Source: JAUXEH01 sp965533275
Lineage (GTDB): Bacteria > Acidobacteriota > Aminicenantia > Aminicenantales > Aminicenantaceae
DNA: 64,000 bases
Reading direction: 5' to 3'
Assembly: GCA_965533275.1 (NCBI GenBank)
Contig: CBESWG010000014.1
Coordinates: 1 to 64,000, forward strand
The notes under the pieces were generated by a model. It worked only from the letters and a program-made list of their open reading frames with translations. It was not told where the DNA came from and searched no databases. Shown here in pieces: positions 1 through 8,591 of this stretch. How positions within the stretch are numbered: the stretch's first letter is position 1; every line of letters begins with the position of its first letter. The translations under genes were made by a program, and so were the position numbers.

Positions 1-51
1 GCTTCCTTGACGCGGAAGAAGTCGAGGGTTCGATCCCCTCCGCGCCTACCA
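1..51 (+). tRNA. tRNA-Val (anticodon GAC), 3' part, cut by window edge
   Basis: The 3' portion of a tRNA is readable. The anticodon stem CTTCC (2-6) pairs with GGAAG (14-18) and encloses the seven-base loop TTGACGC, giving anticodon GAC at 9-11, which reads valine GUC codons. The T stem GAGGG/CCCTC encloses TTCGATC at 29-35. The acceptor 3' strand, discriminator A48 and an encoded CCA (49-51) follow. The D arm and acceptor 5' strand lie outside the window. It sits directly upstream of the thrS operon. Confidence 0.9.
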
Positions 52-90
52 TTTGACCACAAGCATGCACAGGGTCGTGCAGGGAGCAAT

Positions 91-118
91 TTGGCTTAGC
101 CTCTCCTTTTGATACATA
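91..118 (+). promoter_or_regulatory. candidate sigma-70 promoter for the thrS operon
   Basis: TTGGCT (91-96) is followed after 16 bases by TACATA (113-118), between the tRNA-Val 3' end and thrS. It is a moderate match to the -35/-10 consensus. Transcription could also read through from the tRNA, since no terminator is evident in between. Confidence 0.4.
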
Positions 119-234
119 TAGATTGAAATGTTTTTCGAGTAAGAGGGGTGCCATCGCCATTTGATCAAGCACGTACCGGGCCGAGCTATGTCAACAAGTT
201 TGACTGGACGGCCTCAGGACAAGAGCGACAAACA

Positions 235-1986
235 ATGAATGCACACGCACAACAGGATGAAGCACTGCACAAGCTTCGACACAGCGCGGCCCATCTTTTG
301 GCGCACGCCGTGACCGAGCTTTATCCCGGCGTCCAGGTGGGGATCGGGCCGGCGGTGGAGAACGGCTTTTACTACGACTTCTTGCGGGAGCAGCCGTTTA
401 CACCCGAAGACCTGGAGCAGATCGAGAGGCGGATGCACGAGCTCTCTCAGAAGGATGTCCCCATCGAACGGATCCTCCTGCCCAAATCAGAGGCTGTCAA
501 GCTCTACCAGGACATGGGGCAGGCCCTCAAGGTGGAGCTTGTCGAAGAAAAGGGCGGCGACGAGGTCTCAAACTACCGCCAGGGGGATTTCATCGATTTC
601 TGCCTGGGTCCGCACATGAGCTCGACCGGCCAGATCCAGCATTTCAAGGTCCTCTCGTCATCCGGAGCCTACTGGAAGGGAGACGAATCCAGTCACAGGC
701 TGCAGCGCATCTACGGGACGGCTTTCCTCTCTCAGGAGGATCTGGAGGGACACCTGGAGATGCTGGAGGAGGCCCGGAAGCGGGACCACCGCCGACTGGG
801 AAAGGATCTTGACCTGTTCAGCTTCAATGAAAGCCTGGGCGGCGGCCTGATCCTCTGGCATCCAAAGGGTGCCGCCATCCGCAGCGTCATCGAGGATTTC
901 TGGCGCGAGGAGCACTTCAAGTCCGATTATGAACTGTTGTACTCTCCACATGTCGCCAAGCTGGACGTGTGGCGCACCAGCGGGCATACCGAGTTCTACG
1001 ATGCGCTCTACCCGACCTTCAAGAAGGATGACCTCGAGTACCAGCTCAAGCCCATGAATTGTCCGTTCCACATCATGGTCTACAAGTCCCGGCAGCGCAG
1101 TTATCGCGATCTCCCGCTCCGCTGGGCTGAGCTGGGCACGGTATACCGCTACGAACGGAGCGGCGTCCTGCATGGACTTTTACGGGCTCGGGGCTTCACG
1201 CAGGATGATGCTCATATCTTCTGCAGGGGCGATCAGCTCGAGGAGGAGATCCGCCGCACCATCGCCATGGCGGTCCACGTCCTGAGCACCTTCGGATTCA
1301 CCGAGTATGACGTGTTTCTCTCGACCTGTCCCGAGAAATTCTGCGGCGCCACCGAGGACTGGGACAAGGCCACCAAAGCCCTGGAGGGAGCCCTCAAAGC
1401 GGAGGGCCTCGAGTACAGCATCGATCCCGGAGAAGGAGTGTTTTACGGGCCCAAGATCGACATCAAGATCAAGGATGCGCTGCAGCGTTCCTGGCAGTGC
1501 ACAACCATACAGCTGGACTTCAACCTGGCCGAACGCTTCGAGTTGTCCTACATCGGCGAGGATGGGGCGCAGCATAGGCCCTACATGATCCATCGTGCGC
1601 TGCTAGGATCCCTGGAGAGGTTTTTCGGGGTTCTCATCGAACATTTTAATGGGAATTTTCCCCTGTGGCTGGCCCCTGTACAGGCCGTGATCATCCCCAT
1701 CGCCGACCGCCATAATGACTATGCCGGCGATCTGGCTGCCCGCTGCAAGGACCGCGGGCTGCGGACCCGTGTGGACTCGCGGCGGGAGAAGGTGGGCTAC
1801 AAGATCCGCGATGCCGAGACTCAAAAGGCCCCCCTCATCCTGATCGTGGGCGACAAGGAAGTGGAGCGCGAGACCGCCTCCCTCCGCGTCCACACACAGG
1901 GGGACAAGGGCGAGGTCCAGGTAAATGAATTTCTTGATAAAGTCACACAATTGATTCACAATAAATCACTAAGCGTGAATATTTAA
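235..1986 (+). CDS. thrS: threonyl-tRNA synthetase lacking the TGS domain
   Basis: Cytoplasmic class II synthetase that charges tRNA-Thr. From the ATG at 235 it has 583 residues, against about 640 for the usual enzyme. The N2 editing domain is present, with the HxxxH motif in RHSAAHLLAHAV and the CxxxH motif in DFCLGPH. The catalytic core follows, with zinc-site context around MNCPFHIM, motif 2 around TVYRYERSGVLHGLLRARGF and motif 3 in IHRALLGSLERFFG. The HGTP anticodon-binding domain is at the C-terminus. The roughly 60-residue N-terminal TGS domain is absent. An in-frame GTG at 148 would add 29 residues of no recognisable similarity and has a badly placed ribosome site, so ATG 235 is preferred. 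It heads the thrS-infC-rpmI-rplT-pheST run, a common bacterial order. Confidence 0.93.
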   Translation: MNAHAQQDEALHKLRHSAAHLLAHAVTELYPGVQVGIGPAVENGFYYDFLREQPFTPEDLEQIERRMHELSQKDVPIERILLPKSEAVKLYQDMGQALKVELVEEKGGDEVSNYRQGDFIDFCLGPHMSSTGQIQHFKVLSSSGAYWKGDESSHRLQRIYGTAFLSQEDLEGHLEMLEEARKRDHRRLGKDLDLFSFNESLGGGLILWHPKGAAIRSVIEDFWREEHFKSDYELLYSPHVAKLDVWRTSGHTEFYDALYPTFKKDDLEYQLKPMNCPFHIMVYKSRQRSYRDLPLRWAELGTVYRYERSGVLHGLLRARGFTQDDAHIFCRGDQLEEEIRRTIAMAVHVLSTFGFTEYDVFLSTCPEKFCGATEDWDKATKALEGALKAEGLEYSIDPGEGVFYGPKIDIKIKDALQRSWQCTTIQLDFNLAERFELSYIGEDGAQHRPYMIHRALLGSLERFFGVLIEHFNGNFPLWLAPVQAVIIPIADRHNDYAGDLAARCKDRGLRTRVDSRREKVGYKIRDAETQKAPLILIVGDKEVERETASLRVHTQGDKGEVQVNEFLDKVTQLIHNKSLSVNI

Positions 1987-1998
1987 AGGAGGCCTGTC

Positions 1999-2625
1999 AT
2001 CAGAAGAAGAACATTCTATCCTGGGAAACGGAAAGAAAAGCCGCATAGGATCAATGAAATGATCCGAGCCAGGGAAGTCCGCATCATCGACGAGGACAAG
2101 AGTCAGGTCGGGATCCTATCCATCGAGGAGGCTCGCGAACTGGCTCAGGAAAGAGGCTTGGATCTGGTGGAGGTGGCACCTAATGCCAACCCGCCTGTGT
2201 GCCGAGTGATGGATTACGGAAAATTTCTGTATGAAGAACATAAGAAGGCACAGGAGGCCAAGAAGCATCAGAAGAATGTACAGGTCAAGGAGATCAAATT
2301 TCGCCCCAAGATCAGCATCCATGACTACACGTTCAAGATCAAACATGTGCAGCGATTCCTTACGGACGGACATAAAGTCAAGATCACGATCATGCTCCGG
2401 GGTCGGGAGAAAGCCAAACCCGAACTGGCGCGTGCAGTAATGGACCGTGTCTTCAATGATGTCCAGGACTTAGGACAACAGGATGGAACTATGCGCTCGC
2501 AGCCCTGGGCTGTGTCAGCGTTTCTGAGCCCTCTGAAATCAGGAGCTAAAGATGCCAAAACTAAAAACGCACCGAGGAGCCAAAAAGCGGTTCAAGATAA
2601 CGGGAAAAAAGAAGGTGATGCATAG
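1999..2625 (+). CDS. infC: translation initiation factor IF-3, non-canonical AUC start
   Basis: IF-3 binds the 30S subunit and proofreads start codon and initiator tRNA. The conserved N-terminal reading (IRRRTFYPGKRKEKPHRINE, then MIRAREVRIIDED) extends upstream of the first ATG (2059) to an ATC codon at 1999. That codon sits six bases after a perfect AGGAGG (1987-1992), and no ATG, GTG or TTG is available there. Rare start codons are a known autoregulatory feature of infC, because IF-3 rejects them. The linker and C-terminal domain follow (VCRVMDYGKF, KEIKFRPKI). The C-terminus (from about DGTMRSQPWAV) diverges from the family and runs on for a basic tail that overlaps rpmI by 74 bases in another frame. 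At 208 residues it is longer than the usual 170-180. The start is an inference from conservation and ribosome-site spacing. Confidence 0.9.
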   Translation: MRRRTFYPGKRKEKPHRINEMIRAREVRIIDEDKSQVGILSIEEARELAQERGLDLVEVAPNANPPVCRVMDYGKFLYEEHKKAQEAKKHQKNVQVKEIKFRPKISIHDYTFKIKHVQRFLTDGHKVKITIMLRGREKAKPELARAVMDRVFNDVQDLGQQDGTMRSQPWAVSAFLSPLKSGAKDAKTKNAPRSQKAVQDNGKKEGDA

Positions 2626-2752
2626 CAAAGCCTTTGCCAATCATATCCTCACCAAGAAATCGGCCAAACGGAAAAGAAACCTGGGCAAGTCCGTCGAGGT
2701 TAGCCCCGCCGACCGGAGCAGGATAAAGGCCATGCTCCCGTACGATTTTTAG
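2552..2752 (+). CDS. rpmI: 50S ribosomal protein L35
   Basis: A 66-residue, very basic protein starting MPKLKTHRGAKKRFK and ending AMLPYDF, full-length for L35. It is a structural component of the large ribosomal subunit. It begins inside the infC 3' end in a different frame, with CAGGAG about nine bases upstream of the ATG. Co-transcription with infC and rplT is the standard arrangement. In other bacteria L20 represses this operon, but no L20-binding structure was verified here. Confidence 0.97.
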   Translation: MPKLKTHRGAKKRFKITGKKKVMHSKAFANHILTKKSAKRKRNLGKSVEVSPADRSRIKAMLPYDF

Positions 2753-2835
2753 GCGAGACACTTCCGCCTGACTTCTTCGTCTGGAATCAGGGGACGAATT
2801 ATGCGAAGTGCGGCACAAAACAACAGGAGACGATA

Positions 2836-3192
2836 ATGCCGAGAGTCACAAGAGGAACTAAAAAGAGAAAACGCAGAACCAAGATCCTAAAGCTCGCTAA
2901 GGGCTATTGGGGCGCGCGGAGCACCAACTACCGCACGGCCAAGGAAGCGGTGGAAAAATCGCTCCTTTACTCATATCGCGATCGCAAGACCCGCAAGCGG
3001 GATTTTCGCCGTCTGTGGATCATCAGGATCAAGGCCGCTGCCGAGATCAACGGGATTTCTTACAGCCGGTTCATGAACGGACTGAAGAACTTGAATGTCG
3101 AGCTGGATCGCAAGGTCCTTGCGGACCTGGCAGTCCATTCCCCGGGCACGTTCGGTCAGCTGGCGCAGAAGGTCAAGGAGGCCGGCGTCTGA
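2836..3192 (+). CDS. rplT: 50S ribosomal protein L20
   Basis: A 118-residue basic protein starting MPRVTRGTKKRKRRTKIL, with the L20 signatures AKGYWGARS, YRTAKEAVEKSLLYSYRDR and SRFMNGLKN. Length and sequence are standard. L20 binds 23S rRNA early in 50S assembly and is the usual autogenous repressor of the infC-rpmI-rplT operon. The ribosome site is AACAGGAGA just before the ATG. It is followed by pheS after 19 bases. Confidence 0.97.
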   Translation: MPRVTRGTKKRKRRTKILKLAKGYWGARSTNYRTAKEAVEKSLLYSYRDRKTRKRDFRRLWIIRIKAAAEINGISYSRFMNGLKNLNVELDRKVLADLAVHSPGTFGQLAQKVKEAGV

Positions 3193-3211
3193 GTAGGGGA
3201 GTGAACAGAGC

Positions 3212-4246
3212 ATGGAGACGTTGAAGAACGCGATCCAGAGCCTCCGCAGCCAGTTTGCACAGGCCTCGGCGCAAGTCCGGGATCAGGCCGGCCTACAAGA
3301 TCTCCGGAACCTTTATCTCAGCCGGAAGAAGGGACACCTCACCCAGCTTTTTGAGCTGATGAAGGGGCTGCCTCCGGAGCAGAAACCCGCCGCCGGCCAG
3401 GAGGTCAACTCCTTCAAGCAGTTTATTCAATCCGAGCTGGACCGGCTCGAAAAGGAGCTGCTGGCCCCCACCCGCAGTGGGCCTGAGGTCGACCTGACCC
3501 TCCCCGGCCGCATCTCGTACTGGGGGGCTCCCCATCCGGTCCTGCTCATCAAGGAAAGGATCGAGCAGATCTTCCTGCGGATGGGCTTCAGTATCGAAGA
3601 CGGCCCGGAGATGGAGACGGATTTCTACAATTTCGAGGCGCTCAACTTCCCCCCACACCACCCCGCCCGCGATGACTGGGACACGCTCTACATCGACGAC
3701 GACCTTCTGCTGCGTACGCATACCTCCCCGGTCCAGATCCGCGTGATGGAGAAGAAAAAACCGCCCATCCGGATGATCAATCCCGGCAAGGTCTTTCGCA
3801 AGGAGACCCCGGATCCAACCCATCTGCCCATGTTTTTCCAGGTCGAAGGGCTGGTCGTAGATAAAGGCATCACCTTCGCTCACCTCAAGGGCACGCTGGA
3901 GTACTTTCTCAAGGCGCTCTATAATGACCGGATCAAGATCCGGTTCCGGCCCAGCTTTTTCCCGTTCACCGAGCCTTCTGCCGAAGTGGATATCGGCTGT
4001 ACAGTCTGCAACGGAGAGGCGGATGACTGCCGTGTGTGCAAGGGGACCGGTTGGCTGGAGATCCTGGGAGCCGGGATGGTGGATCCGCAGGTCTTCAAGA
4101 ATGTCAACATCGATCCCGAAAAATATTCCGGATTCGCCTTTGGCATGGGCATTGAACGCACCGCCATGTTTTCCTTTCAGATACCGGATCTCAGGCACTT
4201 CTATGAGAACGACCTGAGGTTCATCAGGCAATTCTCGAAAAAGTAA
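3212..4246 (+). CDS. pheS: phenylalanyl-tRNA synthetase alpha subunit
   Basis: Catalytic subunit of the (alpha-beta)2 class II phenylalanyl-tRNA synthetase. It has 344 residues, normal for the family. An N-terminal coiled-coil tRNA-binding arm (about 1-85) is followed by the class II core with RTHTSPVQIR, FRKETPDPTHLPMFFQVEGL and the C-terminal signature GMGIERTAMFSFQIPDLR. A Cys-rich segment (CTVCNGEADDCRVCKGTGW) marks the insert found in many bacterial PheS proteins. The stop codon abuts the pheT start, so the two subunits are translationally coupled. Confidence 0.96.
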   Translation: METLKNAIQSLRSQFAQASAQVRDQAGLQDLRNLYLSRKKGHLTQLFELMKGLPPEQKPAAGQEVNSFKQFIQSELDRLEKELLAPTRSGPEVDLTLPGRISYWGAPHPVLLIKERIEQIFLRMGFSIEDGPEMETDFYNFEALNFPPHHPARDDWDTLYIDDDLLLRTHTSPVQIRVMEKKKPPIRMINPGKVFRKETPDPTHLPMFFQVEGLVVDKGITFAHLKGTLEYFLKALYNDRIKIRFRPSFFPFTEPSAEVDIGCTVCNGEADDCRVCKGTGWLEILGAGMVDPQVFKNVNIDPEKYSGFAFGMGIERTAMFSFQIPDLRHFYENDLRFIRQFSKK

Positions 4247-6301
4247 ATGAAGATAAGCATCGATTGGCTCAAGGACTACATCGACCTGGACATGTCCGAC
4301 ATGCAGGTGATCGACACGCTGAACCGTGTCGGAATGCTGGTCGATGAGTGGACGGAATCCGAGGGGGATACCATCCTCGAGCTCGAGACGTATGCCAACC
4401 GGCCCGACACGCTGGGTCACCTGGGCGTTGCCCGGGAACTGGCTGCGGCCCTGGGGCGGCGGATGAAACCCCCGGATGTCTCGATCGTTGAGAACGACAA
4501 GCAGATCGCCGAGCACTTCGACATCCAGATACTGGACGAAGACCTCTGCCCGAGATACTGCGGAAAGATTGTGAGTGGGATCGAAGTGGGGCCCTCCCCG
4601 GACTGGCTGCAGAAGCGGCTGCGGGCGCTGGGCCTGAATCCCGTGAACAACGTCGTGGACGTGACCAATTATGTCCTGTTTGCCACGGCACAGCCCATCC
4701 ACGCTTTCGACCTCGCCAAGCTAAAGGGCGCCAGGATCATTGTCCGCCGCGCCAAACGGGGCGAGGGCATGCGGACCCTGGAGGGAAGCGAAGTGGCCCT
4801 GTCCCAGGACATGCTCGTGATCGCCGACGATAAAGATCCGGTGGCCCTGGCAGGGGTTATCGGAGGTGAAGATTCCGCTGTCTCAGAGAAAACACGCGAT
4901 ATCCTGATCGAGAGCGCGTATTTCGACCCGGTTTCCGTGCGTCAGACCTGGAAAAAAGCCGGGGTGCAGACCGACGCCTCCTACCGCTTTGAACGAGGGG
5001 CGGACATCGATTTCCCGCCCCATGCCGCTGAACTGGCTGCCACCCTCCTGACACGGATGGGAGGAGTGGCCCATCAGGGCATTCTGGATGTGTTTCCCAA
5101 ACCCACCCGCCCCAAGACCGTGGTCATCCGCCATCATCGGATCCTGGAGCTGCTGGGAGCTGAGATCGAGGAAGCGTTCGTGACCAAGACGCTGGAGGAT
5201 CTCGAGTTTCGACTGAAAAAACAGCAGCCGGGCATCTGGCAGGCCACGGTCCCGACCTTCCGGGTGGATATCGAGCGGGAGGCGGACCTGATCGAAGAGG
5301 TGGCCCGCTTCTTCGGATATGAGAACATCCCGGCCAAGCTTCCCCTGATGGAGACCAATGACCTGAGACCGGACCGTAAACGCTCGCTCGAGACCGATCT
5401 GCGGCAGCTCATGTTCCACCAGGGCTTTGACGAGGTCGTGAACTACAGCTTCATGGATCCCGCCAAAGAGGAACTCTTCCGGAGCGACCGGATGGCCATC
5501 GCGATCCGGAATCCCATTTCCACTCGTGCCGCACTCCTGCGGACGACCCTCGTGGATGGGCTGCTGCAGACTGTGGCCTGGAACAAGAACCGGGGAGCCG
5601 AAGGCGTCCACGTGTTCGAGCAGGGCCACATCTTTAACCAGGATGAGGAAGAAAAACACGAGCTGCAGGCGTTGGGCATGATCACCTGGGGATCCCTGGA
5701 GGCACCGCACTGGCAGGGCCAGGGCCGAGCCACCGATTTTTTCCACCTCAAGGGGACCTGTGAAAAACTGGTGACAGGCCTGGGCTATGAGGCTGTATCG
5801 TTTCAGATAAAGGAACATCCCTGTTTTGAGGCGGGCCATGCGCTGGCGCTTTTCCTGAAGGGGACCGAGGCGGGCATTCTGGGACGATTAAAATCTGAGA
5901 TCCTGGAGGCCTATGATCTGGATGATCCGGTCTGGGCCGCTGAGATCAACCTCGAAGCTGCATTAGAGACCCAGCCGCATTGGTTCCGCTTCGTGCCCGT
6001 CGTCAAATATCCCAGTGTGATCCGGGATGTCTCTTTCATGATCGACAGGGAGATCCCCTACCAGGACATCAGGGAGGCCCTAGACAGGCTCAAGCTCCCC
6101 TTTCTGGAGCGCTATACGGTTTATGACCGCTACACGGGAACGGGGGTACCCGAAGGAAAGGTCAGCCTTTCTCTGCGTTTCGTATTCCGTCACCCCCAGA
6201 AAACCCTTCAGGCCGCCGAGGTGGACGCCCTGCAGGAAAAGATCATGAAGGCCCTGCGATCGAGCTTTCAATCTCAACTCAGAGAAGGAGGGGAAAATTG
6301 A
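4247..6301 (+). CDS. pheT: phenylalanyl-tRNA synthetase beta subunit without the N-terminal tRNA-binding (OB) domain
   Basis: Large non-catalytic and editing subunit that pairs with PheS. It has 684 residues, against about 790-800 in most bacteria. The protein starts normally (MKISIDWLKDYIDLDM) but passes straight from MLVDEWTESEGDTILELE to YANRPDTLGHLGVAREL. The roughly 110-residue EMAP/OB tRNA-binding insertion is therefore missing. The B3/4 editing domain (NNVVDVTNYVLF, AQPIHAFD), the B5 domain, the class II-like core (ADLIEEVARFFGYENIP) and the C-terminal FDX-ACB domain (VPVVKYPSVIRDVSF) are all present. The ATG follows the pheS stop with no gap. The last codons overlap the next gene. Confidence 0.95.
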   Translation: MKISIDWLKDYIDLDMSDMQVIDTLNRVGMLVDEWTESEGDTILELETYANRPDTLGHLGVARELAAALGRRMKPPDVSIVENDKQIAEHFDIQILDEDLCPRYCGKIVSGIEVGPSPDWLQKRLRALGLNPVNNVVDVTNYVLFATAQPIHAFDLAKLKGARIIVRRAKRGEGMRTLEGSEVALSQDMLVIADDKDPVALAGVIGGEDSAVSEKTRDILIESAYFDPVSVRQTWKKAGVQTDASYRFERGADIDFPPHAAELAATLLTRMGGVAHQGILDVFPKPTRPKTVVIRHHRILELLGAEIEEAFVTKTLEDLEFRLKKQQPGIWQATVPTFRVDIEREADLIEEVARFFGYENIPAKLPLMETNDLRPDRKRSLETDLRQLMFHQGFDEVVNYSFMDPAKEELFRSDRMAIAIRNPISTRAALLRTTLVDGLLQTVAWNKNRGAEGVHVFEQGHIFNQDEEEKHELQALGMITWGSLEAPHWQGQGRATDFFHLKGTCEKLVTGLGYEAVSFQIKEHPCFEAGHALALFLKGTEAGILGRLKSEILEAYDLDDPVWAAEINLEAALETQPHWFRFVPVVKYPSVIRDVSFMIDREIPYQDIREALDRLKLPFLERYTVYDRYTGTGVPEGKVSLSLRFVFRHPQKTLQAAEVDALQEKIMKALRSSFQSQLREGGEN

Positions 6302-6558
6302 CAAGTGAACTGGAACGAATTAAGATTCTCGAAGGGAAGATCTCACAAGTTGTCGAGTATATAAACAAAATCAACAGCGAAAACGAACATCTGAAAAAAC
6401 AGGTCCGAGACCTGAAGACAGAGAAAAAGACTCTGGGCGATGAGGCCCGTCGAGCTGGAAAGCTGGACGAAAACCTCAAGACTTTTGAGAAAGAAAGGGA
6501 GGCAATCAAGACCAAAATCGAAGGAATCATCGGACAGATTGATAAGCTTGAATTATGA
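6298..6558 (+). CDS. small coiled-coil protein, ZapB-like cell-division factor
   Basis: An 86-residue, highly charged protein that looks coiled-coil from end to end (SEVEEYINKINSEN-type heptads around VVEYINKINSENEHLKKQV). It reads from a TTG at 6298 preceded by a strong AGAAGGAGGGG and overlaps the pheT stop by four bases. Its stop overlaps the zapA start. Size, composition and position immediately before zapA match ZapB-type FtsZ-ring-associated proteins. Coiled-coil proteins give poor sequence evidence, so the name rests mainly on context. No catalytic motif is present. Confidence 0.7.
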   Translation: MTSELERIKILEGKISQVVEYINKINSENEHLKKQVRDLKTEKKTLGDEARRAGKLDENLKTFEKEREAIKTKIEGIIGQIDKLEL

Positions 6559-6878
6559 TTGACAAGATTTTAGAGATCGAAATTTTCGATCAGAAATACA
6601 GGATAAGAGTCAAAGGAGAGGAAGACGAAAAATACATAAACCATTTGACTTCGTATGTGGATCAGAAGATGAGGGAGGTGGCGGTCAAATCCAAATCAGC
6701 GGATACAGTAAAGATTGCAGTGTTGGCCGCCCTGAACATAGCAGATGAATTCTTACTCAGCCAGAAAAAACTGGATAAGCTCAACGAAGTCATCGGTCAC
6801 ATGGAGACTGAAATAGAGAGTTTGGAGGAATACTTTTCCGACAATGATGACAATACATTCAAGTCAGCCGGCAGGTAG
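6555..6878 (+). CDS. zapA: cell division protein ZapA
   Basis: A 107-residue protein with the ZapA pattern: an N-terminal beta strand pair (ILEIEIFDQKYRIRVKGEE) and a helical region (YINHLTSYVDQKMREV). A segment VKIAVLAALNIADEFLL and a C-terminal coiled coil follow. ZapA binds and bundles FtsZ filaments at the division site. The start overlaps the upstream zapB-like gene by four bases. The 150 bases to rny contain no other gene. This is the position where some genomes carry 6S RNA, but no convincing 6S fold was found here. Confidence 0.9.
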   Translation: MIDKILEIEIFDQKYRIRVKGEEDEKYINHLTSYVDQKMREVAVKSKSADTVKIAVLAALNIADEFLLSQKKLDKLNEVIGHMETEIESLEEYFSDNDDNTFKSAGR

Positions 6879-7028
6879 GCCGGTTGAGACTTGCGACATA
6901 ACCCACAGAGAAACAATGAAGAAACTCGACCCTTTTTTCCTGGGGACGACCCCCCGCTCACCGAGATCGTCATGATTTGTCCCTTCTGACTTTCATCTCC
7001 TTTGACACTCCGTTTGGAGGTGTTCAAA

Positions 7029-8591
7029 GTGAATTTAACGTTAATTGTTTCATTAAGTGCTTCGGCCGTTATGGCGGTCATCCTGATCGTCGTCCTGTTG
7101 CAGCGCCGGTCCGGCTCCCGCACGCTCTTCAAAGCTAAGCAGGAGGCGGCGGACGTTGTGGACCGGGCAAAAGAGGACGCGGAAAAGATCCAGCGAGAAG
7201 CGAACCTGGAGGCCAAAGAAAAGTTCCTGAACCTGAAATCCGATTTTGAACGTCAAACCCGAGACCGACGGCGCAAGTTCAACGAACAGGAGCGGCGCCT
7301 GGTTAACAAGGAAGAAAATCTGGAAAGGAAGTTGCAGAATCTGGAGCGCAAGGAGCGGGATTTCTCGCACAAGGAACAGCGGCTCGTAAACAAGGAACAG
7401 GAAATCTCCGGGCAGGAACGGAAGTTTGCCAAGCTGAACCAGCAGGTCATCGAAGAACTGGAGAGGGTTTCGAACCTGACGCAGGAGGATGCCAAGAAGG
7501 AGCTCCAGAAAAGGATCGAGGACGATGCCAAGATGGAGTCGGTCCAGATCCTGCGCCGGATCGAAGAGGAGACCAGAGAAAAAGGGCAAGCCATGGCCCA
7601 GGACATCATCAGCCAGGCGATCCAGCGGTCGGCGGCCGACCATGTCGTCGAGACCACGGTATCGGTGGTTGACCTCCCATCGGACGACATGAAGGGCCGT
7701 ATCATCGGCAGGGAGGGGCGGAACATCCGTGCCCTGGAACTGGCCACGGGCGTGGACATCATCGTGGACGATACTCCCGAGGCCGTGATCCTGTCCAGCT
7801 TTGATCCCATCCGCCGGGAGATGGCTCGGCTCGCGATCCAGAAGCTGGTGAACGATGGGCGCATCCATCCCGCCAGGATCGAAGAAGTCGTGGAAACCGT
7901 CAAGGAAGAGCTGGAACAAAAGATCAAGCAGGAGGGCGAGACTGCGGTCCTGGAGCTCCGGATCCAGGATCTGCATCCTGAGCTCATCAGACATTTGGGC
8001 AGGCTGAAGTACCGGACGAGCTACGGGCAGAACGTGCTCCAGCATTCCAAGGAAGTCGCCTGGTTGTCGTCTCTCATGGCGCGGGAGCTGGGCCTGGACG
8101 TTAACGTGGCCCTGAGAGCCGGGCTGCTGCACGACGTCGGAAAAGCCGTCGATCGCGAGGTCGAGGGAACCCACACGGAGCTGAGCGTCGCCCTTACCAA
8201 GAAATATGGGGAGTCAGAGGCCGTAAGCCAGGCTATCGCCTCGCATCACAGGGACATCGATTTCCCTTCGATCGAAGCCGTGCTGGTGCAGGCGGCCGAC
8301 ACGCTCTCCGCGGCCAGGCCGGGTGCCCGGCGGGAGCTGCTGGAGACCTATATCAAGAGGCTTGAGAAACTGGAGGAGGTGGCCAACTCCTACGATGGCG
8401 TGGCCAAGGCTTTTGCCCTGCAGGCAGGGCGTGAGATCCGCATCATCGTGGAGAGCCAGAAGATCTCCGACGACCGTGCTGTCCTGGCGGCCAAGGAGAT
8501 CGCCCAGAAGATCAAGGACGAGCTCGACTACCCCGGGCAGATCAAGGTCACGGTCATTCGCGAGATGAGGGCGGTCGAATATGCCCGATAA
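7029..8591 (+). CDS. rny: ribonuclease Y
   Basis: Membrane-anchored endoribonuclease that starts mRNA decay. It has 520 residues from a GTG at 7029, which lies eight bases after GGAGG (7016-7020); an upstream in-frame TTG at 7002 is less likely. Order of parts: an N-terminal transmembrane helix (LTLIVSLSASAVMAVILIVV), a long coiled coil, a KH domain (MKGRIIGREGRNIRALE) and an HD domain with LLHDVGKAVDRE and ASHHRDIDF. All metal-ligand positions expected of the HD domain are visible. The stop overlaps the next gene, a pairing (rny then a YmdB-like gene) conserved in many bacteria. Confidence 0.96.
   Translation: MNLTLIVSLSASAVMAVILIVVLLQRRSGSRTLFKAKQEAADVVDRAKEDAEKIQREANLEAKEKFLNLKSDFERQTRDRRRKFNEQERRLVNKEENLERKLQNLERKERDFSHKEQRLVNKEQEISGQERKFAKLNQQVIEELERVSNLTQEDAKKELQKRIEDDAKMESVQILRRIEEETREKGQAMAQDIISQAIQRSAADHVVETTVSVVDLPSDDMKGRIIGREGRNIRALELATGVDIIVDDTPEAVILSSFDPIRREMARLAIQKLVNDGRIHPARIEEVVETVKEELEQKIKQEGETAVLELRIQDLHPELIRHLGRLKYRTSYGQNVLQHSKEVAWLSSLMARELGLDVNVALRAGLLHDVGKAVDREVEGTHTELSVALTKKYGESEAVSQAIASHHRDIDFPSIEAVLVQAADTLSAARPGARRELLETYIKRLEKLEEVANSYDGVAKAFALQAGREIRIIVESQKISDDRAVLAAKEIAQKIKDELDYPGQIKVTVIREMRAVEYAR

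Noticed and set aside
3293..4702. 469-codon open frame opposite pheS/pheT
   Set aside because: Antisense shadow. pheS and pheT are conserved across this whole span and no independent protein signature is present.
6879..7028. Possible 6S RNA between zapA and rny
   Set aside because: The location is right for ssrS in other bacteria, but the two halves do not show the long closing stem and central bubble, and the usual conserved segments were not recognised. A covariance search (6S model) would settle it.
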